64,000 nt of DNA from the NCBI GenBank assembly GCA_910579155.1, contig CAJTTS010000009.1, forward strand, positions 1-64,000. The letters run 5' to 3'. The stretch is from an uncultured Oscillospiraceae bacterium. Its GTDB lineage: Bacteria > Bacillota_A > Clostridia > Oscillospirales > Oscillospiraceae. Below are positions 7,566 to 15,660 of this stretch, piece by piece (the stretch's first letter is position 1; each line of letters starts with the position of its first letter). The notes under the pieces were generated by a model that worked only from the letters and a program-made list of their open reading frames with translations, had not been told where the DNA came from and did no database searches. Made by a program: the position numbers and the translations under genes.

Positions 7566-9077
7566 ATGGACCAGGAAAGCCGCCGGAGACGGAAAAAAAG
7601 CCAGCCGATTAAGCCCAAGCGGGAGGACGATCCGGTGGAGGAGGCCCAGGCGGAAGTTACCGTCAAGGTCCGTCCCCGGGGGCGGCTGCGCCGCCGCTGG
7701 TTGATGAACACCCTGGCCGTCACGCTGGTGGTGGTGGCCATCGCGGTGAGCGCCTTCTCCCTGGCCATGTACAGCTATTATACCTCCACCATCCTGGCCA
7801 CCCTGGAGAGCAAGGCGCAGACCGCAGCCGGCATGTTCCGTAACTACACCGAGACCACCTACCTGTCCACCGCCCGGCAGTTCGTCAATCAGTTTGAGGA
7901 CAAGACCAGGATTGAGGTACAGATACTCAATTCCAGCGGCCGAGTGCTCATGTCGTCTATGATGGATATCTCCGGCGCCAGCGCCCACTCGCCCGACGTG
8001 GCCGCCGCCATCAACGAGAAGCGGGTGCGGACCAACATCGGGGTGGATCCGGACACTGAGGACCACGTGGTCTCCGCCTCCGCTCCCGTGGTCTACAACG
8101 GTGCGGTGGTTGGGGTGGTGCGCATGGTCACCTCCCTCCAGAAGGTTCAGGCCCAGATGCTGCGCATTGTGACGGTTACCTCCGCCATCGGGCTGGGTAT
8201 CATGATTATTATGGGAGCCATTGCCTCCTATTTTATCAAATCGGTGCTGGACCCGGTGATCCGGGTGACCGAGACCGCCAAGCGCATCGCTGCGGGCAGC
8301 TACGGCGTGCAGATGGAGAAAAAATCCGACGACGAGATGGGCGAGTTGGTGGACAGCATCAACGACATGTCCATGAAGATCGACCAGGCGGAGCGGACCC
8401 AGTCGGAGTTTATCTCCTCCGTATCCCATGAGCTGCGCACGCCCTTGACTGCCATCAATGGCTGGGCGGAAACGCTATGCAACGGAGAGGTCCGGGATGC
8501 CGCCGATGTGAAGAAGGGCATGGGGATCATCGTGTCCGAGGCCCAGCGCCTGACCCGCATGGTGGAGGAGTTGTTGGAATTCTCCCGGATGGAGACAGGC
8601 CGGTTCAACCTGTCGGTGGAGCCCATCGACATTCTGGCGGAGCTGGAGGACGCGGTATACACCTATCGTGAGTTTTTCCGCCGGAAGGGGCTGGAGCTCA
8701 TCTATACCGGGTGCGAGGAGGAGCTGCCTATCATCAGCGGCGACCCGGAGCGTCTTCGCCAGGTGTTCTGCAATCTGCTGGACAACGCGGACAAACACGG
8801 CGGGTCCGGCGGTGTTATTGAGGTGTCTGTGGGGCGGGACGGGGATTATGTGGCCATCCGCATCCGGGACCACGGCCCCGGCGTGCCCGGGGAGGAATTG
8901 CCTTTCATTAAGTATAAATTTTATAAGGGCTCCTCCAAGGCCCGTGGGTCCGGCATCGGCCTGGCGGTGTGCGACGAGATCGTCAACAGCCACGGCGGCT
9001 CCCTGGACATCGGCAACGCCCCCGGCGGCGGATGCGTGGTCACCGTCCGCCTGCCCATCAAGGTGGAGGGGGCCTGA
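7566..9077 (+). CDS. Membrane sensor histidine kinase, 503 aa
   Basis: A charged, probably cytoplasmic N-terminus of about 45 residues precedes TM1 (about 46-71), an extracytoplasmic sensor domain (about 72-200, Cache/PAS-like in length), TM2 (about 202-224) and a HAMP domain (about 225-276). The H-box is SHELRTPL with phosphoacceptor His288. The ATPase shows the N-box NLLDNADKHGG, G1 DHGPGVPG and G2 GSGIGLAV. ATG 7566 is chosen because GGGGGGAC precedes it; an upstream in-frame start at 7512 would overlap the response regulator gene. It forms the cognate pair of the preceding regulator. Confidence 0.93.
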   Translation: MDQESRRRRKKSQPIKPKREDDPVEEAQAEVTVKVRPRGRLRRRWLMNTLAVTLVVVAIAVSAFSLAMYSYYTSTILATLESKAQTAAGMFRNYTETTYLSTARQFVNQFEDKTRIEVQILNSSGRVLMSSMMDISGASAHSPDVAAAINEKRVRTNIGVDPDTEDHVVSASAPVVYNGAVVGVVRMVTSLQKVQAQMLRIVTVTSAIGLGIMIIMGAIASYFIKSVLDPVIRVTETAKRIAAGSYGVQMEKKSDDEMGELVDSINDMSMKIDQAERTQSEFISSVSHELRTPLTAINGWAETLCNGEVRDAADVKKGMGIIVSEAQRLTRMVEELLEFSRMETGRFNLSVEPIDILAELEDAVYTYREFFRRKGLELIYTGCEEELPIISGDPERLRQVFCNLLDNADKHGGSGGVIEVSVGRDGDYVAIRIRDHGPGVPGEELPFIKYKFYKGSSKARGSGIGLAVCDEIVNSHGGSLDIGNAPGGGCVVTVRLPIKVEGA

Positions 9078-9114
9078 GAGATCCGGACAGTCGAACGAAG
9101 GTTCTAAGATTCGC

Positions 9115-9143
9115 TTGCATTTTCCGGCGGATTCTGATATACT
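9115..9143 (+). promoter_or_regulatory. Promoter of the DUF1385 gene
   Basis: TTGCAT (9115-9120) and TATACT (9138-9143) are separated by exactly 17 nt, 45 nt before the start codon. Confidence 0.7.
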
Positions 9144-9187
9144 GCGCTTCAAGGGCCGGGAGGCCCGCATTCAAAGGAGAAAGATTC

Positions 9188-10159
9188 ATGGCGAAACAAG
9201 AGGCAAAAACCTGCACCCCATTCAAAACAACCTGCGGCGGGCAGGCGCTGATCGAGGGCATCATGATGCAGGGCCCTGGCAAGCGGGCCATTGTGGTGCG
9301 CAAGGCGGACGGGGAGCTGGATATCACGGAGGAGGCGCTCAAGCCCAGGTCCGGGCTGGCCAAGCTGCCCTTGATCCGGGGGCTGTTTATCTTCGGCGGC
9401 TCCATGGTTCACGGGATGAAGGCGCTGATGCATTCCGCCGAGGTATCTGACGACGGGACCATGGAGGAGGAAGAACTGACCGGCATTGACAAGTGGATCA
9501 GCGACCACTTTGAGCAGGACAAGGCCATGAGCATCATCATCACCTTGGCGGCGGTGATCGGTATCGCCTTTTCCATTGGGCTGTTCATCCTGCTGCCCAC
9601 CGCCCTGACGGGGCTGATCGGGCTGGCGTGGACCACCATGCCGCTGTGGGTGCGCTCGGTGATTGAGGGCGTACTGAAGGTGGTCATCTTCATGGCCTAT
9701 CTCTACATGTGCTCCAGAATGAAGGAAATTCACCGGGTGTTCGAGTACCACGGGGCGGAGCATAAGACGATTTACTGTTACGAGAACGGTCTGGAGCTGA
9801 CGGTGGAAAACGTCCGCAAACAGCCCCGGCACCACCCCCGGTGCGGCACCAGCTTCCTGTTTGTGGTCATTGCGGTGTCCATCTTTTTATCCATTGTGGT
9901 GTTCACCCCGCTGGAGATTAAGAATACCTTTTTGCGCATGGCGCTGCACCTGTTGATGCTGCCCGTCATTGTAGGGGTAACCTATGAGTTCAACCGCTTT
10001 GTGGGTGGCCACGACGGCCCGGTGTGCCGGGCCCTGCGGACCCCCGGTATGTGGATGCAGAACTTCACTACCTTTGAGCCGGACGACTCCATGATCGAGG
10101 TGGGGATTGAGGCGTTGAAGCGCGTCCTGCCTGAGGAAAAAGGCGCGGACCAGTGGTAA
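9188..10159 (+). CDS. DUF1385 domain integral membrane protein, 323 aa
   Basis: The sequence begins with the family signature TTCGGQALIEGIMMQGPG. Several hydrophobic segments follow (about residues 115-145, 155-180, 220-245 and 250-270), together with the conserved FEYHGAEHKTIYCYENG and a second conserved GGHDGP block. DUF1385 proteins are widespread in Clostridia and Thermotogae, usually beside prmC and prfA, but their function is unknown. Here prmC follows after a structured intergenic repeat and prfA is absent. ATG 9188 has an AAAGGAG site. Confidence 0.88.
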   Translation: MAKQEAKTCTPFKTTCGGQALIEGIMMQGPGKRAIVVRKADGELDITEEALKPRSGLAKLPLIRGLFIFGGSMVHGMKALMHSAEVSDDGTMEEEELTGIDKWISDHFEQDKAMSIIITLAAVIGIAFSIGLFILLPTALTGLIGLAWTTMPLWVRSVIEGVLKVVIFMAYLYMCSRMKEIHRVFEYHGAEHKTIYCYENGLELTVENVRKQPRHHPRCGTSFLFVVIAVSIFLSIVVFTPLEIKNTFLRMALHLLMLPVIVGVTYEFNRFVGGHDGPVCRALRTPGMWMQNFTTFEPDDSMIEVGIEALKRVLPEEKGADQW

Positions 10160-10161
10160 TC

Positions 10162-10328
10162 AGAAGCGCGGAGAAGCGGACAGCGAGGAGCGCTGTGCCA
10201 GTGGCACACGTCCAGCGCCGGCCGGGCCGAAGGCGAGACCCGAGCGATGGGGCTACAGGCCCCAGAGGTTAGCCCGAGTCACAGCGAAAGTGACCGAGGG
10301 GCCTGACCGCTTTGCAGCGTAACAACAT
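10162..10328 (+). repeat. Dispersed intergenic repeat, copy A (167 bp)
   Basis: This copy fills most of the gap between DUF1385 and prmC. It opens with GCGCGGAGAAGCGGACAG (10166-10183), also present at 35019-35036, and closes with CCGCTTTGCAGCGTAACAAC (from 10307), nearly identical to 45244-45263. The left and right ends are roughly inverted (GAAGCGG versus CCGCTT). The interior holds small palindromes (GTGCCAGTGGCAC, GGGGCTACAGGCCCC, GTCACAGCGAAAGTGAC). It has no coding frame and is MITE- or REP-like. Confidence 0.65.
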
Positions 10329-10351
10329 GGAACCTGAGGGGGTGAGAGCCC

Positions 10352-11224
10352 GTGCCCGCTACTTATAATGACCTATATTTAGACGCCAGAAAGTCGCTGA
10401 AGGGCGCGGGGGTGGAGCAGGCCCAACTGGAGGCCAGGGAACTGCTGTGTTTTGCTTCCGGCAAGAGCCGGGAGGAGTTTCTGCGGGACCTGACCCTCTA
10501 CGCCTCCGACGGGGTGGAGGGCCGCTTCCGCTCCCTGCTGGTCCGGCGCTTGAAGGGGGAACCGGTGGCTTATCTGATCGGTGAGTGGGAGTTCTACGGT
10601 TTGACGCTGGATGTGTGCCAGGACGTGCTCATCCCCCGGGCGGATACCGAAACCCTGGTGGACCGCGGCATCCTACACGTCCGGGACCTGCCTGAGGGCA
10701 CGCGGGTATTGGACCTGTGCGCGGGCAGCGGCTGCGTGGGGCTGGCGGTGGCGGAGAGCTGCCCCAATACATACGTGGTCCTGGCGGAGTGGTGGCCGGA
10801 CGCCCTGCGGGTGGCCCGGCAGAATATCCTGCGTTGCGGACTTTCCCAGCAAGTCAGCGCCGCCCAGGTGGATGCGCTGGAGCCGCCGCCCCGGCTGCTG
10901 CGGGACTTTGACCTGATCCTGTGCAATCCCCCTTATATCCCGACCCTGGAGGTAACCCGGCTGGACCCCTCTGTCCGGGACTACGAGCCCCGGATGGCGT
11001 TGGACGGCGGCGAGGACGGACTGAAATTTTACCGGGCCATCGCAAAGAAATGGAAGCGTGCCCTGAAACCCGGCGGAAAGCTGGCCTTTGAAGTGGGTTA
11101 TGACCAGGCTTCGCAGGTGCGGGCCATCATGGAGGAACAGGGGTTCCAGGATATCCGGACTACCATGGACCCCGGTCTGCACTGGCGGGTGGTGGAGGGA
11201 ACCATAGAGGAGAAATCAGAATGA
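10352..11224 (+). CDS. prmC: Peptide chain release factor N5-glutamine methyltransferase
   Basis: The enzyme methylates the Gln of the GGQ motif in release factors with S-adenosylmethionine. An N-terminal helical domain (about 1-75) precedes a Rossmann methyltransferase fold with the SAM loop LDLCAGSGCVGLA and the catalytic NPPY motif (LCNPPYIPT). The length of 290 aa is typical. It starts at GTG 10352 after GAGGGGGTGA. In most Clostridia prmC sits next to prfA; here the neighbours are DUF1385 and a TIGR04076 gene that overlaps its stop codon. Confidence 0.93.
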   Translation: MPATYNDLYLDARKSLKGAGVEQAQLEARELLCFASGKSREEFLRDLTLYASDGVEGRFRSLLVRRLKGEPVAYLIGEWEFYGLTLDVCQDVLIPRADTETLVDRGILHVRDLPEGTRVLDLCAGSGCVGLAVAESCPNTYVVLAEWWPDALRVARQNILRCGLSQQVSAAQVDALEPPPRLLRDFDLILCNPPYIPTLEVTRLDPSVRDYEPRMALDGGEDGLKFYRAIAKKWKRALKPGGKLAFEVGYDQASQVRAIMEEQGFQDIRTTMDPGLHWRVVEGTIEEKSE

Positions 11225-11535
11225 AAAAAGTAAAGATCACGGTGATGAAAACTGCGTCCTATCCGGACTTGATCGAGCAATATGAAAATCCCATCCAGCA
11301 CACCTGCGATATGCGGGAAGGTCAGGTATTTATCGCCAACGGCTGGGAGCGGCCGGAGGGCTTCTGCGTCAGCGCCTGGGACAGCATGTCCGCCTTTGTG
11401 ATGACTCTGGCCCACGGCGGTGGGAATTTTTACGGCGGCTGGATGAAAGACAAAAAGTCCGCCATGATCTCCTGTAATGACGGGTTCCGCCCCGTCAGTT
11501 TTCTGCTGGAGGCGCTGGAGGCCGACGCGGAATGA
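11221..11535 (+). CDS. TIGR04076 family protein, 104 aa
   Basis: This small soluble protein matches the TIGR04076 pattern from memory: KITVMKT at the start, then EGQVF...GWERPEGFC, a central AHGGGNFYGGW and a C-terminal SCNDGFRPV. The role of this family is unknown. Its ATG overlaps the prmC stop by four bases (ATGA), implying translational coupling. The conserved Cys and aromatic residues are compatible with ligand or redox binding, which is speculation. Confidence 0.75.
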   Translation: MKKVKITVMKTASYPDLIEQYENPIQHTCDMREGQVFIANGWERPEGFCVSAWDSMSAFVMTLAHGGGNFYGGWMKDKKSAMISCNDGFRPVSFLLEALEADAE

Positions 11536-11641
11536 GAAATTGCAGTTAAAGTCCGTTTTATGGGACATATAGAGGCGTATCATATGGGATGGAAAGAAGC
11601 TGGCGGGAACAAAACGCGCCGGCGGGAAAGGATGATCGTAC

Positions 11642-12742
11642 ATGGCTGAGAAGAAGAAGCAGGTGGAGTCTGCCGCCCCCGCTGCGGACAAGAAGAAGGC
11701 GCTGGATACCTGCATCGCGCAGATCGAGAAGGACTTCGGCAAGGGCTCCATCATGCGCCTGGGGGAGAACTCCCACATTGTGGTGGAGGCCATCCCAACC
11801 GGGTCGCTGTCGCTGGATATCGCCCTGGGGATTGGCGGCGTACCCAAGGGGCGCATCATTGAGATTTACGGCCCCGAGTCTTCCGGCAAGACCACCTTGG
11901 CTCTTCACATTGTGGCCGAAGCCCAGAAGCGGGGGGGCGAGGTAGCCTTTATTGACGCTGAGCACGCCCTGGACCCCACCTACGCCCGGGCCCTGGGGGT
12001 GGATATCGACTCCATGCTGATCTCCCAGCCGGATACCGGTGAGCAGGGGCTGGAAATCTGCGAGGCCCTGGTGCGCTCCGGCGCCATCGACGTGGTGGTG
12101 GTGGACTCCGTCGCGGCCCTGACCCCCCGGGCGGAGATCGAGGGCGACATGGGCGACAGCCACGTGGGTTTGCTGGCCCGGCTGATGAGCCAGGCCCTGC
12201 GCAAGCTGGCTGGCTCCATCTCCAAGACCAACTGCATTGTCATTTTCATCAACCAGCTCCGGGAAAAGGTGGGCGTGGTGTACGGCAACCCGGAGGTGAC
12301 CACCGGCGGCCGGGCGCTGAAGTTCTACTCCTCTGTGCGCATGGAGGTGCGCCGGATTGAGGCCATCAAGAACGGCACCGAGGTGGTGGGCAACCGCACC
12401 CGGGCGAAGATCGTGAAGAATAAGGTAGCGCCACCCTTCCGGGAGGCGGAGTTTGAAATCATGTATGGCGAGGGCATTTCCAAACTGGGCGAACTGGTGG
12501 ACCTGGCCGTGAAGCTGGATATTGTGCAGAAGTCCGGCTCCTGGTTCTCTATGGGGGACACCCGCGTAGGGCAGGGCCGGGACGCGGTGAAGAAGTATTT
12601 CCAGGACAACCCGGAGGTCGCCGAAAAGGTAGAGGAGGAGGTCCGCGCCAACTCCTACAAGCTGATGAGCCGCCAGTCCCAGATCGCCGCCAAGGCCGCG
12701 GGCCGGGCGGTGGATGTGTCCGCTGACGACTTCGAGGGATAG
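11642..12742 (+). CDS. recA: Recombinase RecA
   Basis: RecA forms filaments on ssDNA, drives strand exchange and stimulates LexA autocleavage. The 366-aa product has a Walker A GPESSGKT (about 77-84), the [16 protein letters not shown] loop L1 region, the [12 protein letters not shown] loop L2 region and a C-terminal domain. The ATG follows AAAGGATG. In the 106 nt upstream I see no canonical Gram-positive LexA box (CGAACNNNNGTTCG-like) and no strong promoter. A small membrane protein gene and recX follow. Confidence 0.98.
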   Translation: MAEKKKQVESAAPAADKKKALDTCIAQIEKDFGKGSIMRLGENSHIVVEAIPTGSLSLDIALGIGGVPKGRIIEIYGPESSGKTTLALHIVAEAQKRGGEVAFIDAEHALDPTYARALGVDIDSMLISQPDTGEQGLEICEALVRSGAIDVVVVDSVAALTPRAEIEGDMGDSHVGLLARLMSQALRKLAGSISKTNCIVIFINQLREKVGVVYGNPEVTTGGRALKFYSSVRMEVRRIEAIKNGTEVVGNRTRAKIVKNKVAPPFREAEFEIMYGEGISKLGELVDLAVKLDIVQKSGSWFSMGDTRVGQGRDAVKKYFQDNPEVAEKVEEEVRANSYKLMSRQSQIAAKAAGRAVDVSADDFEG

Positions 12743-12785
12743 GGTTCTTTTCCGGCCATGTTGCTTGAAACAGAGAGAATGATTG

Positions 12786-13004
12786 ATGAATAAAAGAGTG
12801 ATTGTGCGGTTTATTGGGGATGTGCTGATTATCATTTTCCTCGTTGGTTTTATCCTGTCGCTACTCTGGTATACAACGGGTTCTCTTGAGACCATGCCGA
12901 CGGAGGAACAGCAGGAGAAGGTGCGGACGGCGGCGGTATTATCTATGATTGTGACTGGCGTTCCCTGTATGATCTCTACTGTCATACGGAGACGGGCAAA
13001 ATGA
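12786..13004 (+). CDS. Small two-helix membrane protein, 72 aa, unknown
   Basis: I do not recognise a family. The sequence has two hydrophobic segments, about residues 8-27 (FIGDVLIIIFLVGFILSLLW) and 45-62, joined by an acidic loop (PTEEQQEKVR), and ends in basic residues (RRRAK). ATG 12786 is preceded by a purine-rich AGAGAG. It lies between recA and recX, 6 nt before recX, and is probably co-transcribed with the SOS/recombination genes. Its lower GC content suggests a recent insertion. Confidence 0.6.
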   Translation: MNKRVIVRFIGDVLIIIFLVGFILSLLWYTTGSLETMPTEEQQEKVRTAAVLSMIVTGVPCMISTVIRRRAK

Positions 13005-13010
13005 GGCGCT

Positions 13011-13706
13011 ATGAAAATTGAAAAATTAGAGCCCTCCCGGCACAAGCAGGGCCGCTGGCTGGTGTGGTTGGAGGACGCCTCCTTTGTCCGCATCGGCGAG
13101 GGGGACGTGGTATCCCTGGGCCTGTACGCAGGGAAAGCGCTGACCGATGGCGAGGCCGCCGCGCTCACCGCCGCCGGGGAGCGCTCCAAGCTGATGGAGC
13201 GGGCGGTAGGATTGCTGTCGCAGCGGCCCATGTCGCGGAAAGAGCTGCTGGATAAGCTGTGCGCCCCGCCCCGGCAGAAAAGAGAAAAATATCCCTATGA
13301 TAAGCTGGACGACATCCCCGACCGGTCGGTTTTGCAGGTCCGGCGGGAAGCCCTGCGGGAACAGGCGGAGGCCGTAGCCGACCGCCTCACCGAGCTGGGG
13401 CTGCTGAACGATAGGGAGTACGCCGGCATGGTTGCGCGCCATTACGCCGCCAAGGGGTACGGCCCCCGGAAAATCCGCGACGAGCTGTACCGGAGGGGGG
13501 TGCCCCGGGAATATTGGGAGGACGCCGTGGAAGAGCGGGAGCCGGACGAGAGCCGGATCGACAAGCTTGCCCGGCAGAAGCTCCGGGGGGCGGAACCCAC
13601 CCGGGAGAACTTGAAAAAGGTGTCCGACTACCTGGCCCGCCGCGGCTACGGCTGGGAGGAGATTTCCACCGTTCTGGATCGAATCCGGGAGGAGGAGTGG
13701 GATTAA
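13011..13706 (+). CDS. recX: Regulatory protein RecX
   Basis: RecX binds RecA filaments and limits or modulates their activity. The 231-aa product has the helical-repeat pattern of the family (LLSQRPMSRKELLDKL, LGLLNDREYAGMVARHY, KGYGPRKIRDELYRRGV, YLARRGYGWEEISTVL), preceded by an N-terminal beta-rich region found in Firmicutes RecX. It is located two genes after recA. Its TAA overlaps the rimO ATG by one base. Confidence 0.93.
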   Translation: MKIEKLEPSRHKQGRWLVWLEDASFVRIGEGDVVSLGLYAGKALTDGEAAALTAAGERSKLMERAVGLLSQRPMSRKELLDKLCAPPRQKREKYPYDKLDDIPDRSVLQVRREALREQAEAVADRLTELGLLNDREYAGMVARHYAAKGYGPRKIRDELYRRGVPREYWEDAVEEREPDESRIDKLARQKLRGAEPTRENLKKVSDYLARRGYGWEEISTVLDRIREEEWD

Positions 13707-15031
13707 TGGGCTATACAGTGGCGTTTCAGTCCTTGGGCTGCGCCAAAAATCTAGTGAATACCGAGCAGATGATGGCCCTGTGCCGGGACGCGGGCCACAC
13801 CGTCACCGGCGACCCGGAGGGGGCGGACGTGGCGGTGCTGAACACCTGCGGGTTCATCGAGTCCGCCAAGAGCGAGGCCATCGACAGCATTCTGGAGCTG
13901 GCGGCGCTGAAAAGCGCGGGCAGACTGAAAAAGCTGCTGGTCACCGGCTGCCTGGCCCAGCGCTACCCGGACGACATCCGGGAGGAGCTGCCCGAGGTGG
14001 ACGGGCTTTTGGGCACGGGGAGCTACACCGATGTGGTGTCCGCCGTGGAGCAGCTCATGGCGGGGGAGAGGCCGGAACGGTTCGGCGATATCCACCGCAC
14101 CTATGAGGACGGGGAGCGCTGGGTGACCACGCCGCCCTATACGGCGTTCCTCAAAATTGCCGAGGGTTGCTCGAACGGCTGCGCGTTCTGCGTAATCCCC
14201 AAGCTGCGGGGCAGGTACCGCAGCCGTTCCATGGAGTCGCTTTTGTCGGAGGCGGAGTCGCTGGTGCGGCGGGGGGTAAAGGAGCTCATTGTCATTGCCC
14301 AGGATATCACCCGGTACGGGCTGGATCTGGGGGACGGCACGACGCTTTCCAAGCTGCTGGCCGAGCTGTGTAAGCTGGATTTCCATTGGATTCGGCTTCA
14401 CTACCTCTATCCGGAGGCGGTGACGGACGAGCTGATTGAGGTAATTGCCCGGGAAAGGAAGATCGTCCACTACCTGGACATCCCCATCCAGCACGCCAAC
14501 AATGGTATCTTGAAGGCTATGCGCCGCCGGAGCGTCAAGGCGGAGATCGAGGCGTTGTTTGCCAAACTCCGGGCGGCTATGCCGGACGTGGTGATCCGCA
14601 CCTCCCTGATCTGCGGCCTTCCGGGAGAGGGCGAGGCGGAGTTTGAGGAGCTGTGCGGTTTCCTGCGGGAGCAGAAACTCCAGCGGGCGGGGGTGTTCCA
14701 GTTCTCGCCGGAGGAGGGGACGTTGGCCGCCGCCATGGAAAACCAGGTGGACCCGGAAACGGCGGCCCGCCGGGTGGAACTGGTTGTGGACTTGCAATCC
14801 CGCATTATGGACGAGTACAACGAGGCCCGGCTGGGCACCTGCATGGAGGTGCTGTGCGAGGGTTTTGACGCAGACGGCGGCTGCTATGTGGGCCGCACCT
14901 ATGCCGACTCGGTGGACATCGACGGGCGGGTGCTGTTTACGGCGGCGGGGCTGATCCCGGCAGGAGAGTTTGTCAACGTGCGGATCACCGGCGTGTCTGA
15001 CGGGGACCTCACCGGCGAGATCGAGGAATAA
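13706..15031 (+). CDS. rimO: Ribosomal protein S12 (Asp89) methylthiotransferase RimO
   Basis: This radical-SAM enzyme adds a methylthio group to Asp89 of ribosomal protein uS12. The UPF0004 domain carries auxiliary cluster cysteines C12, C48 and C82; the radical SAM motif is C155-SNG-C159-AF-C162; a TRAM-like C-terminal domain completes the 441 aa. The opening FQSLGCAKNLVNTE separates RimO from MiaB. The start ATG 13706 overlaps the recX stop (TAATG). Confidence 0.95.
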   Translation: MGYTVAFQSLGCAKNLVNTEQMMALCRDAGHTVTGDPEGADVAVLNTCGFIESAKSEAIDSILELAALKSAGRLKKLLVTGCLAQRYPDDIREELPEVDGLLGTGSYTDVVSAVEQLMAGERPERFGDIHRTYEDGERWVTTPPYTAFLKIAEGCSNGCAFCVIPKLRGRYRSRSMESLLSEAESLVRRGVKELIVIAQDITRYGLDLGDGTTLSKLLAELCKLDFHWIRLHYLYPEAVTDELIEVIARERKIVHYLDIPIQHANNGILKAMRRRSVKAEIEALFAKLRAAMPDVVIRTSLICGLPGEGEAEFEELCGFLREQKLQRAGVFQFSPEEGTLAAAMENQVDPETAARRVELVVDLQSRIMDEYNEARLGTCMEVLCEGFDADGGCYVGRTYADSVDIDGRVLFTAAGLIPAGEFVNVRITGVSDGDLTGEIEE

Positions 15032-15059
15032 CTGGTGCTGAACATGAAGGAGGCAAACC

Positions 15060-15596
15060 ATGAATTTACCGAACAAACTGACTATGATGCGCGTGGTTTT
15101 GATTCCAGTGTATCTGGTGCTGTGGCACCTGGAATTTCCCGGAAACAATTACGCCGCCCTGACTGTGTTTATCGTGGCCAGCCTCACCGACTTTTTGGAT
15201 GGTTACATCGCCCGGAAACACAATCTGGTGACGGATTTCGGCAAGTTCATGGACCCTCTGGCGGACAAGATGCTGGTGCTCACCGCCATGACCTGTTTCT
15301 GTGCCATGGGTCGCTTCCCGGACTGGGCGCTGGTCATCGTCATGGCCCGGGAGTTTGCCGTGTCCGGCCTGCGGCTGGTGGCGGTGGACAACGGGCGGGT
15401 CATTGCCGCCGGGTGGTCGGGCAAGGTCAAGACCTTTTCCACCATGGTGTGCCTGGCGCTGATGCACCTGTGGGGTGAGCCCTCTGTGATGGGTACTCTG
15501 GATTGGGTGTGTGTCGCTGTGATCGCGGCTACTACGCTGTATTCCGGCGTGGAGTATTTTGTGAAGAACCGGGATGTGCTTAACTGGAACAAATGA
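15060..15596 (+). CDS. pgsA: CDP-diacylglycerol-glycerol-3-phosphate 3-phosphatidyltransferase
   Basis: PgsA makes phosphatidylglycerophosphate, the committed step to phosphatidylglycerol and cardiolipin. The CDP-alcohol phosphotransferase signature D-G-x2-A-R-x8-G-x3-D-x3-D is intact in DGYIARKHNLVTDFGKFMDP. About five to six membrane helices and the 178-aa length are typical. The RBS is AAGGAGG. It follows rimO by 28 nt, as in many Firmicutes (rimO-pgsA). Confidence 0.95.
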   Translation: MNLPNKLTMMRVVLIPVYLVLWHLEFPGNNYAALTVFIVASLTDFLDGYIARKHNLVTDFGKFMDPLADKMLVLTAMTCFCAMGRFPDWALVIVMAREFAVSGLRLVAVDNGRVIAAGWSGKVKTFSTMVCLALMHLWGEPSVMGTLDWVCVAVIAATTLYSGVEYFVKNRDVLNWNK

Positions 15597-15660
15597 CCGA
15601 CAAAGGGCGGGGCTGTGTGCCCCACCCTTTTCAAATCTGCGAAAAATGGAGGAAAACGCC

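Noticed and set aside
10160..10351. tRNA or other classical ncRNA in the prmC upstream gap
   Set aside because: No cloverleaf or TTCGANNC arm is visible; the palindromes belong to a repeat shared with two other gaps.
11536..11641. Possible LexA box before recA
   Set aside because: The GGGAACAAAACGC segment has only half of the expected inverted repeat; no convincing operator is present.
13514..13705. Longer 5' extension of rimO inside recX
   Set aside because: The conserved RimO N-terminus begins at 13706 and overlaps the recX stop (TAATG).
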